64,000 nt of DNA from an uncultured Psychroserpens sp. (GCF_947501425.1 NZ_CANMVN010000003.1:340798-404797), one strand, 5' to 3'. Positions 46,907-55,397 are shown, numbered from the stretch's first letter. Notes: generated by a model not told the origin, from the letters alone. Made by a program: numbers and translations.

Positions 46907-46926
46907 ACGCAACATACGAGCTATAT

Positions 46927-46960
46927 AAAGCCCTTCCGAAATTATATTCTGAAGGGCTTT
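46927..46960 (+). terminator. Intrinsic terminator of htrA
   Basis: A 10-bp stem AAAGCCCTTC / GAAGGGCTTT (46927-46936 with 46951-46960), a 14-nt loop, then T-rich sequence. It starts 21 bp past the htrA stop. Confidence 0.9.
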
Positions 46961-47001
46961 TTATTTTTTCATTTTACATTACGAAAACGTTTGAAATATG
47001 T

Positions 47002-47009
47002 TACTTTTG
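47002..47009 (+). promoter_or_regulatory. -7 box of the GAPDH gene
   Basis: TACTTTTG, exact TAnnTTTG, 58 bp upstream of the ATG at 47068. Confidence 0.6.
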
Positions 47010-47067
47010 CAAAAATTTTAAACACAACAACCTGTCTGTTTAATAAGCAGACACTAAAATTATCACA

Positions 47068-48516
47068 ATGGGTTTGAACGGAACTTATGAAAAAGAACTT
47101 GCTTTTCAAGCAGATCGTAGAAGAGCTACTGTAGAATTTATTAAAATTGTCAGTGATCTCTGGTACGACAAATCAATAGAATTGGTACTCTTTAGAAACC
47201 AATTAATTGATAGAAATGTTAGCGAAATTTTAAATCTTCACGAGTATGCTGGAGAATTTGTGCAAAAACCAATCTCTATCTTTGATTCTGTAGAAATCGC
47301 TCAAGCGATAAAAACATTAGATCTGCCTCCAGCTAAATTAGATATAGGAAAACTAACTTATGAGTTTCATTTAGAAGACCAAAAGTATAGCAATGCTACT
47401 GGTTTTGTTGCATCAAAACTTAAAGAAGCAAAGAAAACTAAAGATATAAAACCAAAAGATGTTGTTTTATATGGTTTTGGTAGAATAGGACGTTTAGTTG
47501 CCAGAGAGCTTATGACCAGAACAGGAAAAGGTAGCCAGTTACGTCTTAGAGCCATTGTAACTCGTGGTGCCATTGACGAAGTAGTTCTTGAAAAAAGAGC
47601 TTCTTTATTGAGAAATGATTCTGTACATGGTGATTTTTCAGGAACTGTTGTAGCAGATGCTAAAAATAGTGCCTTATTAATTAATGGAACAACAGTCAAT
47701 GTTATTTCAGCTAATGCTCCTGAAGATATTGATTATACAAAATATGGAATCAATGATGCCTTAGTGATAGACAACACTGGAGCTTTTAGAGATGATGAAG
47801 CTTTAGGAAGACACCTTAAATCTAAAGGTGTAGAAAAAGTATTGTTAACAGCACCAGGTAAAGGGGTTCCTAATATTGTTCATGGTGTTAATCATTCAGA
47901 ACATAATCCAGATAAAGTTGATATTTTTTCAGCTGCCTCTTGTACTACCAATGCCATTACACCAATATTAAAAGCTATTGAAGATACGTTTGGTGTAGTT
48001 AGCGGTCACTTAGAAACCATTCATGCTTATACTAATGATCAAAACCTGGTAGATAACTTCCATAAAAAATACAGACGTGGTAGAGCTGCAGGTTTAAATA
48101 TGGTTATTACTGAAACTGGAGCTGGGAAAGCTGTATCTAAAGCATTACCATCATTAGAAGGAAAACTTACTTCAAATGCTATCAGAGTTCCTGTTCCTAA
48201 TGGATCTTTAGCCATATTGAATTTAGAGTTAGAAAAAGAAACTTCTGTAGAAGGTATTAATACAATTATGAAAAAGTATGCTCTAGAAGGTAATCTGGTT
48301 GAACAAATCAAATACGAAATGAGCGACGAATTAGTATCTAGTGATATTGTTGGTAGCTCTGCTCCGTCAATCTATGATAGTAAAGCAACAATTGTTCGTA
48401 GTGATGGAAAAAATGCCATACTTTACATCTGGTACGATAATGAGTATGGTTATAGTCATCAAGTGATTAGATTAGCAAAGTATATTGCTAAAGTAAGACG
48501 TTTTTCATACTACTAA
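47068..48516 (+). CDS. Glyceraldehyde-3-phosphate dehydrogenase, long form with N-terminal extension
   Basis: A 482-residue GAPDH, whereas the classical enzyme has about 335. The catalytic core starts near residue 131 (VVLYGFGRIGR, 136-142). It has the nucleophile C292 in SCTTN, H319 in ETIHAYT and the C-terminal WYDNEYGYSHQV. The first 130 residues form an extra, largely helical domain (EKELAFQADRRRA ...). Such long GAPDHs probably form a separate class in Bacteroidota, perhaps gluconeogenic or NADP-linked, but cofactor use cannot be decided here. Monocistronic. Confidence 0.92.
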   Translation: MGLNGTYEKELAFQADRRRATVEFIKIVSDLWYDKSIELVLFRNQLIDRNVSEILNLHEYAGEFVQKPISIFDSVEIAQAIKTLDLPPAKLDIGKLTYEFHLEDQKYSNATGFVASKLKEAKKTKDIKPKDVVLYGFGRIGRLVARELMTRTGKGSQLRLRAIVTRGAIDEVVLEKRASLLRNDSVHGDFSGTVVADAKNSALLINGTTVNVISANAPEDIDYTKYGINDALVIDNTGAFRDDEALGRHLKSKGVEKVLLTAPGKGVPNIVHGVNHSEHNPDKVDIFSAASCTTNAITPILKAIEDTFGVVSGHLETIHAYTNDQNLVDNFHKKYRRGRAAGLNMVITETGAGKAVSKALPSLEGKLTSNAIRVPVPNGSLAILNLELEKETSVEGINTIMKKYALEGNLVEQIKYEMSDELVSSDIVGSSAPSIYDSKATIVRSDGKNAILYIWYDNEYGYSHQVIRLAKYIAKVRRFSYY

Positions 48517-48555
48517 TAGTTCATAACATCCAAAATTATTTTTGAATCGTATATA

Positions 48556-48584
48556 ATTTAGCCTCACAATTTGTGAGGCTAAAT
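48556..48584 (+). terminator. Stem-loop after the GAPDH gene
   Basis: A 12-bp stem (48556-48567 with 48573-48584) around a 5-nt loop, 39 bp past the stop. The T-tail is short, so it is a probable rather than certain terminator; the stem would work on either strand. Confidence 0.7.
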
Positions 48585-48665
48585 GTTTAATTCAACTCTC
48601 AATTTAACGTATTAATTATTATATTGCTAACCATTAATTAAGCTATTTAATTCAACCAAACCAAA

Positions 48666-49289
48666 ATGAAAACTCTCAAAACGCTACTCCTTACAACTCT
48701 TACTGTATTTTGTTTTTCAAGTTCATTTGCTCAAAATGCCAATGAAGAAGAGACATTATCTCTAAATAGTGGAACTATTGATAACCAATTTGAATATGTC
48801 TTTAGAAAATCTGGGAATTTTAAAGGAACCAAAGGCCAAAAGTATGAAGCCGTTAAGCAAGCATGGTTACTTAAACTGAAAGCAAATGTTTTAGATTCAT
48901 TAAAAACAACTTATCAAGAACTCAACAAAACGCAAGCAGTAGTAACTAATCAAGCCAAAACCATCGATGATTTGAATGCTGAACTCACAAATACTAAAAC
49001 GGAGTTATCAAATACCATTTCAGAAAAAGACAGTATGGAGCTTTTTGGGATGCAAACCAGCAAACCAAACTACAGCTTGATTTTATGGAGTATTGTTGGT
49101 GTGTTATCTGCTTTATTGTTGTTCTTTATTTATAAGTATAGAAATAGTAATGCTATAACTAAACAGGCAAAAAAGACCTTAGCTGAGACAGAAGAAGAAT
49201 TTGAAGAGCACAGACGAGTTGCTCTGGAGCGTGAACAAAAGGTTAGACGTCAATTGCAAGATGAAATCAATAAGCAAAAGAATGCTTAA
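48666..49289 (+). CDS. Single-pass membrane protein with coiled coils, unknown
   Basis: A 207-residue protein: signal peptide (1-23, SFAQ), a short conserved region, a periplasmic coiled coil (about 70-125), one transmembrane helix (about 136-158) and a cytoplasmic, strongly charged coiled coil (165-207). The topology would let it bridge periplasm and cytoplasm as a homodimer. No family function known to me. Ends before a repeat-like sequence and a terminator. Confidence 0.7.
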   Translation: MKTLKTLLLTTLTVFCFSSSFAQNANEEETLSLNSGTIDNQFEYVFRKSGNFKGTKGQKYEAVKQAWLLKLKANVLDSLKTTYQELNKTQAVVTNQAKTIDDLNAELTNTKTELSNTISEKDSMELFGMQTSKPNYSLILWSIVGVLSALLLFFIYKYRNSNAITKQAKKTLAETEEEFEEHRRVALEREQKVRRQLQDEINKQKNA

Positions 49290-49311
49290 GTGATGACACC
49301 TGAAAATCTAA

Positions 49312-49342
49312 CAGTCATACTGAAGTAAAATCAGTATCTCAT
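49312..49342 (+). repeat. Small palindromic intergenic repeat-like sequence
   Basis: ATACTGA (49317-49323) and TCAGTAT (49331-49337) form a 7-bp inverted repeat inside CAGTCATACTGA ... TATCTCAT. It resembles a shortened version of the TCATTCTGAA...TTCAGAATCTCA palindrome that I recall as dispersed in many flavobacterial genomes. Resemblance is from memory. Confidence 0.4.
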
Positions 49343-49359
49343 ATAAACTTATTAAATTA

Positions 49360-49388
49360 AAAATCTGTAATTTTAGATTACAGATTTT
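49360..49388 (+). terminator. Intrinsic terminator abutting the next start codon
   Basis: A 12-bp stem (49360-49371 with 49377-49388) with a 5-nt loop and a T-run that reaches to 49392; the next base begins the ATG of the acetyltransferase gene. Confidence 0.85.
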
Positions 49389-49392
49389 TTTT

Positions 49393-49830
49393 ATGGATAT
49401 CAAGCACGCAAAACTTAAAGATCTAAATGCATTAACCAAGTTATTTGACGGTTATCGTGTCTTCTATAAGCAACAATCAAACATAGAAGCTTCAAAGCGA
49501 TTTTTAAAACAGCGCTTAATGCAAAATGATTCTATCATTTATGTTGCTTATATAGATAACCAAGCAGTAGGCTTTACACAACTCTACCCTCTGTTTTCAT
49601 CTGTATCCATGGAACCCATGTATATGCTTAACGATCTATATGTGGACTCCAATTTTAGAAACAAAGGTATTGGTGAGGCTTTAGTAAATCGTGCTAAACG
49701 CTTATGCCAATCGGAAAACAACAAAGGACTAGCCATACAAACCGCTTTTGATAATCCTGCTCAACATTTATACCAACGTTTAGGCTTTAAAAAAGATACT
49801 GATTTACAGTTTTTCTGGACTAACGAATAA
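49393..49830 (+). CDS. GNAT-family N-acetyltransferase
   Basis: A 145-residue single-domain acetyltransferase. The fold markers are LNDLYVDSNFRNKGIGEAL (acetyl-CoA loop) and LYQRLGFKK. The ATG immediately follows the terminator's T-run; the protein N terminus MDIKHAKLKDLNALTKLF fits the family start, so this position is credible. It is followed after 8 bp by the DUF2834 gene. Confidence 0.85.
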   Translation: MDIKHAKLKDLNALTKLFDGYRVFYKQQSNIEASKRFLKQRLMQNDSIIYVAYIDNQAVGFTQLYPLFSSVSMEPMYMLNDLYVDSNFRNKGIGEALVNRAKRLCQSENNKGLAIQTAFDNPAQHLYQRLGFKKDTDLQFFWTNE

Positions 49831-49838
49831 CACTTCAT

Positions 49839-50180
49839 ATGAAATTCAAACACCTTTATCTCCTACTCGCTGTTCTGGGATTAGTATACACCTGGTATTA
49901 TAATATTCAATTTTACCAAAACGAAATGGATACCTCCATCTCTAATTTTATAGCACTTACAAAAACCACACTACCTGCAAAATCAATTGTAGCAGATATT
50001 TCAATTGTTGTCATTACATTTCTGGTGTGGATGATTTATGAGTCGCTTAAATTAAAAATCAAATATTGGTGGATCATTATACCTTTGACATTTTTAGTTG
50101 CTATTGCCTTTAGTTTTCCTTTGTTCTTATACATGCGAGCTACCCGATTAGAAACTTTAAAAATAAATGCCGAAAATTAA
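49839..50180 (+). CDS. DUF2834 family membrane protein
   Basis: A 113-residue protein with three transmembrane helices and the DUF2834 pattern (LGLVYTWYYNIQF near the N terminus). Function unknown. It lies between GNAT and the helicase genes on the same strand. Confidence 0.75.
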   Translation: MKFKHLYLLLAVLGLVYTWYYNIQFYQNEMDTSISNFIALTKTTLPAKSIVADISIVVITFLVWMIYESLKLKIKYWWIIIPLTFLVAIAFSFPLFLYMRATRLETLKINAEN

Positions 50181-50247
50181 CTAATCTAAATACAGAAATA
50201 ATTGTATTTTGTTAGCTCAAAACTGAGTCTAAAAGCCAACCAGTCGA

Positions 50248-52965
50248 TTGCAGGAATTCCCAAAAGACATACAATTTAAATATCCATGGAGAGCCTATCA
50301 GCAACGCGTACTTGAGGATTTAAAAAGTCATTTAGATGACTCACATTTACATGTGGTAGCACCTCCTGGCTCTGGTAAAACAGTTCTCGGGCTCGAAGTT
50401 GCCATTAGACTTAATAATCCAACATTAATATTAGCACCAACAATAGCCATTAGAAATCAATGGATACAGAGGTTTTGTGAATTATTTCTTCAAACCGATA
50501 CGATACCACAATGGATTTCAAGAGATATTAGAAACCCTAAATTTTTAACGGTTTCTACATATCAAGGATTACATGCTGCTTGTAATGACATAGCAACAGA
50601 TGAGGAAGAGTATGAAGAAGAAATCGAAGACACTCAGGAGCTTTTTATTACTGACACTAATATTGCTAATGTCGCTAAAGGCTTAAAAGCTCAAGGTGTA
50701 AAAACCATTATTGCTGATGAGGCTCATCATCTAAAAAACAGTTGGTGGTATACTTTAAATACTATTAAAGATGAACTAGACCCTGTGATTGTAGGGCTCA
50801 CAGCCACACCGCCTTACGACGTCACAGTTAACGAATGGCAACGGTATATAAATTTGAATGGACCTGTAGACACTGAGATTACTATCCCTGAACTTATTAT
50901 CGAAGGCGATTTATGTCCTCATCAGGATTATGTACATTTCACATTACCTTCTAAAAAGGAAAAGCAAGACATTCATAATTTCAGAGAACGCATTTCAAAA
51001 CTATTTCATGAGATTCAATCAGATGAAATCTTAATTGATGCCATTGAAAATCACCCTATTTGGCTATTACCAACACTCCATGTTGACTGGATATATACCA
51101 ACTTAGCTTACTATTCGGCATGTTTAATTTTCCTCAATGCTAATGGTAAAGAGGTTTCAAAAATGCATTTGGAAATTATAGATGATATATCTGTAAAAAT
51201 TCCAAACTTTGATTATGATTGGATAGAGATCTTATTAGAATTCTATCTGCACAGTAAAGATGATTATTTTGAAGCCTATACAGCACACAGAGAAAAACTA
51301 GAAAATCGTTTAAGACGCTATGGAGTAATTGAACGAAAACGTATCAACTTTTCTCACAATAAAAAAGTATCAGGCTATCTAACCTCAAGTATTAGCAAAC
51401 TTCAGGGTGTTAAAAATATTGTTGACTTTGAATACAGTCAGCTTCAAAATAAACTACGATTAGTAATACTCTCAGATTACATACGAAAAGAGTTTATCGT
51501 TAATTCTTCTGAAAACACACTTGAGTTGAATAAAATAGGTGTGATTCCAATTTTTGAAACCTTAAGACGCGATAACGCTAACCATAAAAACATTGGAGTG
51601 CTTACAGGATCGATAATCATTATTCCTAAAAGTGCATTATCAGCATTTCAAACACAAGCGACAGACCTAGGAATTACAACTATTAAATGGAGTACACTCG
51701 ATTATGACAACGATTACATCCTGATCAATCAAACCGAATCACTTAAACATGACATGGTTCATATCGTCACTGAGATATTCCAACAAGGTGATATAGAAGT
51801 TCTCATAGGCACAAAATCTCTTCTTGGTGAAGGTTGGGATGCTCCAGCAATTAACGCCCTCATATTGGCAACGTTTGTTGGTTCGTTTGTTTTGTCTAAC
51901 CAAATGCGTGGAAGAGCCATTAGAACTCAAAATGGTAATACTTCAAAAACGGCAAACATATGGCATTTAGCTTGTATTGATCCATCAGCAAAGTCTAGTG
52001 GTACTGATTTTGATGTATTAAGTAGACGCTTTAGAAGTTTTGTAGGTATTTCATTCAGAGAAAATGCTAGTATAGAAAACGGTATTGACCGACTTCAGAT
52101 TCCTTCACAAATAAATAAAAAGAAGATTCTGGAAAAACAAAACCAAGCTATTTTTGACCTCGCAGCAGATCGTAAGGGACTCAACCAACGCTGGAAAAAG
52201 GCTATTGAATCTGGAACTACACTCATAGAAGAAATCAAAGTTCCATATCGAGAAAAGCAACCTTACAGAATTGCAAAATCATTATCCTACTACAAAACAA
52301 TCGCCAGTATTGGAAGCACGTTTTTGATTGGTGCATTGATATCCTCTGGATGGTTAGTGGATGTATGTTTAAGATTGCTTCCTAACCTTAAAAGTGCGCC
52401 TTTTGTAGGTTACTTTATTACAGCTATTGGTATTCTTGGACTATTATTATTTGGTGGTTTAGGATTTAAACATTTGCGTTTATATCTGCAGTATCGTGAC
52501 ATATCAAAAGACATTCATGGTATTGGAAAAGCCTTATTATCATCTTTGGTACACGCCAATCTTATTCATACGCCTTTAGAATATCTGCAAGTTGTGTCTT
52601 CCAAAAATGAATATGGAGCAGTATTCTGCCATTTAGAAGGAGGATCGACTTTTGAGAAATCAACCTTTATCAATGCGCTTTATGAAATCATTTCACCTAT
52701 TGATAATCCGAGATATGTCATTATTAGAAAACATAGTCTTCTTAACATTTTTCAACAAAAAGATTATCATGCTGTACCAGAACAATTGGCCAAAAACAAA
52801 AATTTAGCCGAGTATTTCAAAATACAATGGAGTAAATATGTAGGCAAATGCGATTTGATATTTACAAGAACACCTAAGGGCAGAAAATTACTCTTAAAAT
52901 CCAGATTAAAATCTTTAGCAGCACAGTTTGAAAACAATATTGAACGCGTAAATAAATGGCAATAA
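50248..52965 (+). CDS. DEAD/DEAH-box helicase with C-terminal transmembrane hairpin
   Basis: A 905-residue superfamily 2 helicase. Motif I APPGSGKT (38-45), motif II DEAH (157-160), motif III TATPP (185-189), motif V GEGWDAP (about 527-533) and motif VI QMRGRAIR (about 551-558) are intact. A long insert lies between the two RecA-like lobes. Two hydrophobic helices follow (about 681-708 and 715-745), then a cytoplasmic C-terminal domain (about 750-905). TTG at 50248 is the only possible start after the TAA at 50230; the next residues (FKYPWRAYQQRVLED) form the usual motif before motif I. Related proteins occur in other Bacteroidota. No function is known; membrane-linked DNA/RNA processing or defence is possible. 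Confidence 0.85.
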   Translation: MQEFPKDIQFKYPWRAYQQRVLEDLKSHLDDSHLHVVAPPGSGKTVLGLEVAIRLNNPTLILAPTIAIRNQWIQRFCELFLQTDTIPQWISRDIRNPKFLTVSTYQGLHAACNDIATDEEEYEEEIEDTQELFITDTNIANVAKGLKAQGVKTIIADEAHHLKNSWWYTLNTIKDELDPVIVGLTATPPYDVTVNEWQRYINLNGPVDTEITIPELIIEGDLCPHQDYVHFTLPSKKEKQDIHNFRERISKLFHEIQSDEILIDAIENHPIWLLPTLHVDWIYTNLAYYSACLIFLNANGKEVSKMHLEIIDDISVKIPNFDYDWIEILLEFYLHSKDDYFEAYTAHREKLENRLRRYGVIERKRINFSHNKKVSGYLTSSISKLQGVKNIVDFEYSQLQNKLRLVILSDYIRKEFIVNSSENTLELNKIGVIPIFETLRRDNANHKNIGVLTGSIIIIPKSALSAFQTQATDLGITTIKWSTLDYDNDYILINQTESLKHDMVHIVTEIFQQGDIEVLIGTKSLLGEGWDAPAINALILATFVGSFVLSNQMRGRAIRTQNGNTSKTANIWHLACIDPSAKSSGTDFDVLSRRFRSFVGISFRENASIENGIDRLQIPSQINKKKILEKQNQAIFDLAADRKGLNQRWKKAIESGTTLIEEIKVPYREKQPYRIAKSLSYYKTIASIGSTFLIGALISSGWLVDVCLRLLPNLKSAPFVGYFITAIGILGLLLFGGLGFKHLRLYLQYRDISKDIHGIGKALLSSLVHANLIHTPLEYLQVVSSKNEYGAVFCHLEGGSTFEKSTFINALYEIISPIDNPRYVIIRKHSLLNIFQQKDYHAVPEQLAKNKNLAEYFKIQWSKYVGKCDLIFTRTPKGRKLLLKSRLKSLAAQFENNIERVNKWQ

Positions 52966-53063
52966 GACCACTTAATTATTTCGTTATATCAAAAAAAGTG
53001 ATGGATGATTTATATAAAGGTGATGCAGCTATTCAAAGTGCTTTAGAACTATCTACCAAGTAA
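52956..53063 (+). CDS. Possible 35-residue small protein overlapping the helicase stop
   Basis: An ATG at 52956 overlaps the last 10 bp of the helicase gene and opens a 35-codon frame ending at 53063 ([14 protein letters not shown] ... ELSTK). The overlap resembles translational coupling, but the product has no recognised domain and the frame could be chance or a gene remnant. Confidence 0.25.
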   Translation: MAIRPLNYFVISKKVMDDLYKGDAAIQSALELSTK

Positions 53064-53076
53064 TTCTAAATTCATA

Positions 53077-53084
53077 TATCTTTG
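53077..53084 (+). promoter_or_regulatory. -7 box of trmD
   Basis: TATCTTTG, exact consensus, 19 bp upstream of the trmD ATG. Confidence 0.65.
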
Positions 53085-53103
53085 CACTCCACAAACAAGA
53101 GTC

Positions 53104-53781
53104 ATGCGCATAGATATTATAACCGTTTTACCAGAATTATTAAGAAGTCCGTTTGAAGCCTCTATACTGAAACGTGCCATAGAAGCCAATCTGGTAAGTG
53201 TCCATTTTCACAACCTACGCGATTATGCCACTGGCGGCTACAAAGCTATTGACGACACACAATTTGGAGGTGGTGCAGGCATGGTCATGATGATTGAGCC
53301 TATCGATAAATGTATTACCAAATTACAAAGTGAACGTGATTATGATGAAATCATTTATATGACACCTGATGGTGATCGCTTAAATCAAAGTATTGCCAAT
53401 CAAGTATCGCTTAAAGAAAATATTATCATTTTGTGCGGACATTATAAAGGTGTAGACCAACGGGTTCGTGATAAATTTATTACCAAGGAAATTTCTATTG
53501 GTGACTATGTGTTATCTGGTGGCGAATTAGGAGCGGCTGTTCTTTGTGATGCTGTTATTAGACTAATTCCCGGAGTTCTGGGAAATGAAACTTCTGCACT
53601 AACCGATTCCTTTCAGGATGGCTTATTAGCACCTCCAATATATACCAAACCCAGAGAGTATGATGGGATGAAAGTACCAGAAGTATTATTTAGCGGAAAT
53701 TTTCCTGAAATTGAAAAATGGCGTGAAGAGCAAGCCTACAAAAGAACAAAAGAGCGACGACCGGATTTGTTGGATGATTAA
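53104..53781 (+). CDS. trmD: tRNA (guanine-N1)-methyltransferase
   Basis: Methylates G37 of tRNAs that read CNN codons. The 225-residue SPOUT-fold protein has the [12 protein letters not shown] start, the knot region with GGGAGMVM and [10 protein letters not shown], and the C-terminal RPDLLDD. With rplS about 600 bp downstream it retains the common trmD-rplS neighbourhood, interrupted by a small membrane protein gene and a repeat-like element. Confidence 0.96.
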   Translation: MRIDIITVLPELLRSPFEASILKRAIEANLVSVHFHNLRDYATGGYKAIDDTQFGGGAGMVMMIEPIDKCITKLQSERDYDEIIYMTPDGDRLNQSIANQVSLKENIIILCGHYKGVDQRVRDKFITKEISIGDYVLSGGELGAAVLCDAVIRLIPGVLGNETSALTDSFQDGLLAPPIYTKPREYDGMKVPEVLFSGNFPEIEKWREEQAYKRTKERRPDLLDD

Positions 53782-53798
53782 TACATAAATAATTTCAT

Positions 53799-54149
53799 AT
53801 GCAAGACTACGAAAATTTATACATTGCAACATATATAGTCCAGAATTTGGCCACATTGGTTTTATTTATTGGAAGTATTATTCTGTTTTCAAAACAACGA
53901 ACGTTATCTACAATATTGATCCTAATTGGAAGTATTTTTATCTTCCTGTTTGGAGTTGGCAACATTTTTATGAGTGCTATTGCAGGACGCTATGGCACTG
54001 AAATGCTAATAAAAGTAAGTGCTTTTTATAATTTTTTTAATGGTGTGGTATATTTCATATTCTGTTTAGGTATATTTTTATTTACTCTTGATTATATAAA
54101 AAAGAAAAAAACAAAAAATGATATCTCAGACTTAGGTGTTAAGGATTGA
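53799..54149 (+). CDS. Small membrane protein, unknown
   Basis: A 116-residue protein with three to four transmembrane helices and a lysine-rich C-terminal tail. No family recognised. It follows trmD by 17 bp and may be co-transcribed. It interrupts the trmD-rplS pair. Confidence 0.6.
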   Translation: MQDYENLYIATYIVQNLATLVLFIGSIILFSKQRTLSTILILIGSIFIFLFGVGNIFMSAIAGRYGTEMLIKVSAFYNFFNGVVYFIFCLGIFLFTLDYIKKKKTKNDISDLGVKD

Positions 54150-54150
54150 G

Positions 54151-54260
54151 GCATTGTTGGAGCTCCTCATAGAGAGCGACTGCCGAAAGCCTGGTCCATC
54201 GGAGCCATTCAGCCTTTGTAGCACTATAGCGAAGGAGGCAGGCGGAGTTGGGAACACCCA
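54151..54260. repeat. GC-rich intergenic element, probable dispersed flavobacterial repeat
   Basis: About 110 bp of unusual composition: 52 of the 90 bases from 54171 to 54260 are G or C, against roughly one third in the neighbourhood. It contains a GGAGCTCC palindrome at 54159-54166 and the phrases GCCGAAAGCC and GGGAACACCC, which I associate from memory with repeated intergenic elements in Flavobacteriaceae. The 69-codon frame across it looks spurious. It ends just before the rplS promoter. Confidence 0.5.
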
Positions 54261-54278
54261 AAAAAAATTAATTATTAA

Positions 54279-54308
54279 TTGTGCATTATCAATTATTAAC
54301 TATCTTTG
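54279..54308 (+). promoter_or_regulatory. rplS promoter, full Bacteroidota consensus
   Basis: TTG at 54279-54281, 19 bp, then TATCTTTG at 54301-54308. This agrees in sequence and spacing with the Bacteroidota consensus TTG-N17-23-TAnnTTTG. It drives rplS with a leader of about 70 nt. Confidence 0.8.
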
Positions 54309-54381
54309 CACCCACTTTTGGATTAACCTCTGGCGAAAATCGTGAATGTTGATTTGAAACAATCATTATAAATAATAAAAA

Positions 54382-54732
54382 ATGAGTTCTTTAGTAAAAT
54401 TTGTACAAGACGAATTTGTAACAAAAAAAGATTTTCCAGAATTTGGAGCAGGTGATACTATTACAGTGTATTACGAAATTAAAGAAGGAAGTAAAACACG
54501 TACACAGTTCTTTAAAGGTGTTGTACTACAGGTAAAAGGATCTGGGACTTCACAAACATTTACCATTAGAAAAATGTCAGGAACTATTGGTGTAGAGCGT
54601 ATCTTCCCAATTAACTTACCTGCGCTTCAAAAAATTGAAGTGAACAAAAGAGGTAAAGTTAGAAGAGCAAGAATCTACTACTTTAGAGGTCTTACTGGTA
54701 AGAAAGCTAGAATTAAAGAAGTTAGAAGATAA
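54382..54732 (+). CDS. rplS: 50S ribosomal protein L19
   Basis: A 116-residue L19 at the 30S-50S interface of the ribosome. Typical features are the central FFKGVVLQVKGSG and the basic C terminus RGKVRRARIYYFRGLTGKKARI. Full length and monocistronic, with a consensus promoter and an intrinsic terminator 29 bp after the stop. Confidence 0.98.
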   Translation: MSSLVKFVQDEFVTKKDFPEFGAGDTITVYYEIKEGSKTRTQFFKGVVLQVKGSGTSQTFTIRKMSGTIGVERIFPINLPALQKIEVNKRGKVRRARIYYFRGLTGKKARIKEVRR

Positions 54733-54761
54733 GCTTCGACCACATAAATTTCATAGAAAGA

Positions 54762-54786
54762 GCCTTGACATTGTCAGGGCTTTTTT
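54762..54786 (+). terminator. Intrinsic terminator of rplS
   Basis: GCCTTGAC (54762-54769) pairs with GTCAGGGC (54773-54780, one G-T pair) around a 3-nt loop, followed by six Ts. Confidence 0.9.
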
Positions 54787-54959
54787 AGTTATGAACTTTT
54801 GTTAATAACTATGGTTTATAAAATGTGAATATCTAAACGGCTTAAAAATTTGGAATTCTCAAACAAAAACATACTTTAGCTAAACAATTAACAACAAACC
54901 TAGTTTGGTTTTGAAAGAAATTTTGAATTTATGTTAAATTTTAATAAAGTAACGTTCTT

Positions 54960-55397
54960 TATATCGTATTGTTTTTTGAGGTTTGGTTAACTGCATGTGT
55001 ATGCGTGTAAGTGACGAAATCATGAAGCTTAAGTGACATTGGATGTGTAATCAGGCGATGTGGTTTAAGTGGAAAGCTTTGAAAAAGTAACAGGAGCGAA
55101 AGTGACTGTGAACAGGATGAGCAATGTTTATGGAGGCATCTAACACGCAAGTGGAAGATATTAAGACATAAGACATCAAGGAAAACAATCGAAAACGAAA
55201 CCGAGTAGTAACAGGTCAATACATTTTGAAAGTTATGAAACGTTTCATTGAAATAGTGAGACTTGAACCGAAGTAGGATGAGTGAGCGCAAGCTTAGTAG
55301 TCTTAGTTTTAGCAGCAATGTTGAATAGGTCATGTGGAGCTATCTCAAAAAAGCCATGTCAAAGTAGTCAGCTACAGTGATATGGCTTTTGTTTTTT
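54960..55397 (+). ncRNA. Candidate undescribed non-coding RNA gene
   Basis: About 440 bp on the plus strand with no credible ORF but a strong intrinsic terminator at its end, although no protein gene precedes it. G strongly exceeds C on this strand (37 G against 13 C in 55021-55140), as in structured RNAs. AAGTGAC occurs twice (near 55009 and 55030) with a related AAAGTGAC near 55099. It lacks RNase P, tmRNA and SRP RNA landmarks. The 5' end is uncertain, as no exact -7 box was found; the position given is approximate. Confidence 0.45.
55349..55397 (+). terminator. Intrinsic terminator ending the candidate ncRNA
   Basis: A 12-bp stem (55349-55360 with 55379-55390, one G-T pair), with a nested GTAG/CTAC helix in the loop, followed by six Ts at 55392-55397. 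It lies 48 bp before the pentapeptide-protein start. Confidence 0.85.

Noticed and set aside
54136..54345. 69-codon frame overlapping the GC-rich element before rplS
   Set aside because: It runs through a repeat-like element and the rplS promoter, and the product has no domain or signal.
54959..55333. 124-codon minus-strand frame over the candidate ncRNA
   Set aside because: Low-complexity Leu/Ser/His composition, as expected from reading the complement of a purine-rich strand; no promoter or homology pattern.
54960..55397. RNase P RNA, tmRNA or SRP RNA
   Set aside because: No GAGGAAAGTC/ACAGAA pair, no tRNA-like T-loop, no SRP core loop are visible in the stretch.
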